The translations under genes were made by a program, and so were the position numbers. Below, one piece after another: positions 63,901 through 64,000 of a stretch of DNA of 64,000 bases. The DNA is taken from assembly GCF_021155775.2 (NCBI RefSeq), contig NC_060236.1, positions 34,062,548-34,126,547 on the forward strand, read 5' to 3'. The stretch comes from Neodiprion pinetum (taxonomy: Eukaryota > Arthropoda > Insecta > Hymenoptera > Diprionidae). The stretch's first letter is position 1; every line of letters begins with the position of its first letter. The notes beneath the pieces were generated by a model. That model was not told the origin of the DNA. It made no database searches and saw only the letters and a program-made list of their open reading frames with translations.

Positions 63901-64000
63901 CCCGTACTCAATAATTCATTAGACGCGTTTTGACGACGTATTTATCTCCGAAGTGATTTTTCAGGTTTCATCAGCCACTTCCGTCGACCTTTCTTATATA
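60972..64000. other. Non-coding stretch to the right edge
   Basis: AT-rich, with poly-T runs (61830-61853, 61887-61902), an AAT/AAAT-rich tract (62328-62376), poly-A (62549-62566), poly-T (62762-62776) and an 18-C run (63880-63897). Frames here are short and low-complexity, except 61321-61731 (minus, 136 codons), which has no recognised domain. A retroposon origin for any A/T run could not be shown. Confidence 0.55.
63880..63897. repeat. Poly-C run (18 C)
   Basis: Uninterrupted cytosines after CCCCT. Same class as the runs at 7360 and 8103. Confidence 0.95.

Noticed and set aside
1..64000. CRISPR array, operon or prokaryotic defence system
   Set aside because: No regularly spaced repeats, no operon-like gene runs and no Shine-Dalgarno-led genes. 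The sequence is eukaryotic.

Overview
This window looks like non-coding nuclear DNA from an insect, and it holds one clear protein-coding exon. The reasons are: a block of TTAGG-type telomere units (CCTAA on this strand), the insect type of telomere repeat, at 47045-47084; GT-AG splice signals around a single immunoglobulin-domain exon; very many dinucleotide microsatellites, poly-A/T runs and poly-C/G runs; many small inverted-repeat elements; and no long reading frames with recognisable domains. Hymenoptera would fit, but that is inference. Nothing looks bacterial, viral or organellar.

The one gene feature I can support is an exon at 40006-40308 on the + strand. It encodes a complete V-set-like Ig domain with both cysteines, the core tryptophan and a DSGEYYC motif. 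It has a good acceptor and donor and is bounded by phase-1 introns on both sides. No partner exon could be linked to it with confidence. The window is therefore probably mostly intron of a large cell-surface Ig-superfamily gene plus intergenic DNA. The other reading frames lack domains, and many of the longest run through simple repeats or inverted repeats.

Layout: 1-17.8 kb is non-coding, with a short fold-back at the left edge, a MITE-like element at 6.6 kb, a tRNA-like (SINE-head) sequence at 10.3 kb and an ATCGATTAATC-rich patch at 14.0 kb. At 17.8-18.3 kb is a 468-bp inverted-repeat element. At 21.4 and 36.8 kb are two opposite-facing copies of one ~300-bp MITE family. At 37.7 kb is a TA-flanked element, and at 39.5 kb an inverted-repeat element ends about 80 bp before the Ig exon. 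Copies of another small family lie at 40.6 and 49.6 kb. At 47.0 kb the telomere-like tract sits between two diverged ~78-bp direct repeats. A further TA-flanked element lies at 54.1 kb. From there to the right end the DNA is AT- and pyrimidine-rich, with one weak exon-like segment at 60.9 kb.

I found no gene cluster, CRISPR array, rRNA or novel multi-gene system. What deserves a second look is the set of small non-autonomous elements, which can be defined from terminal inverted repeats and, in two families, from two copies inside the window, together with the telomere-like tract and its flanking duplication.
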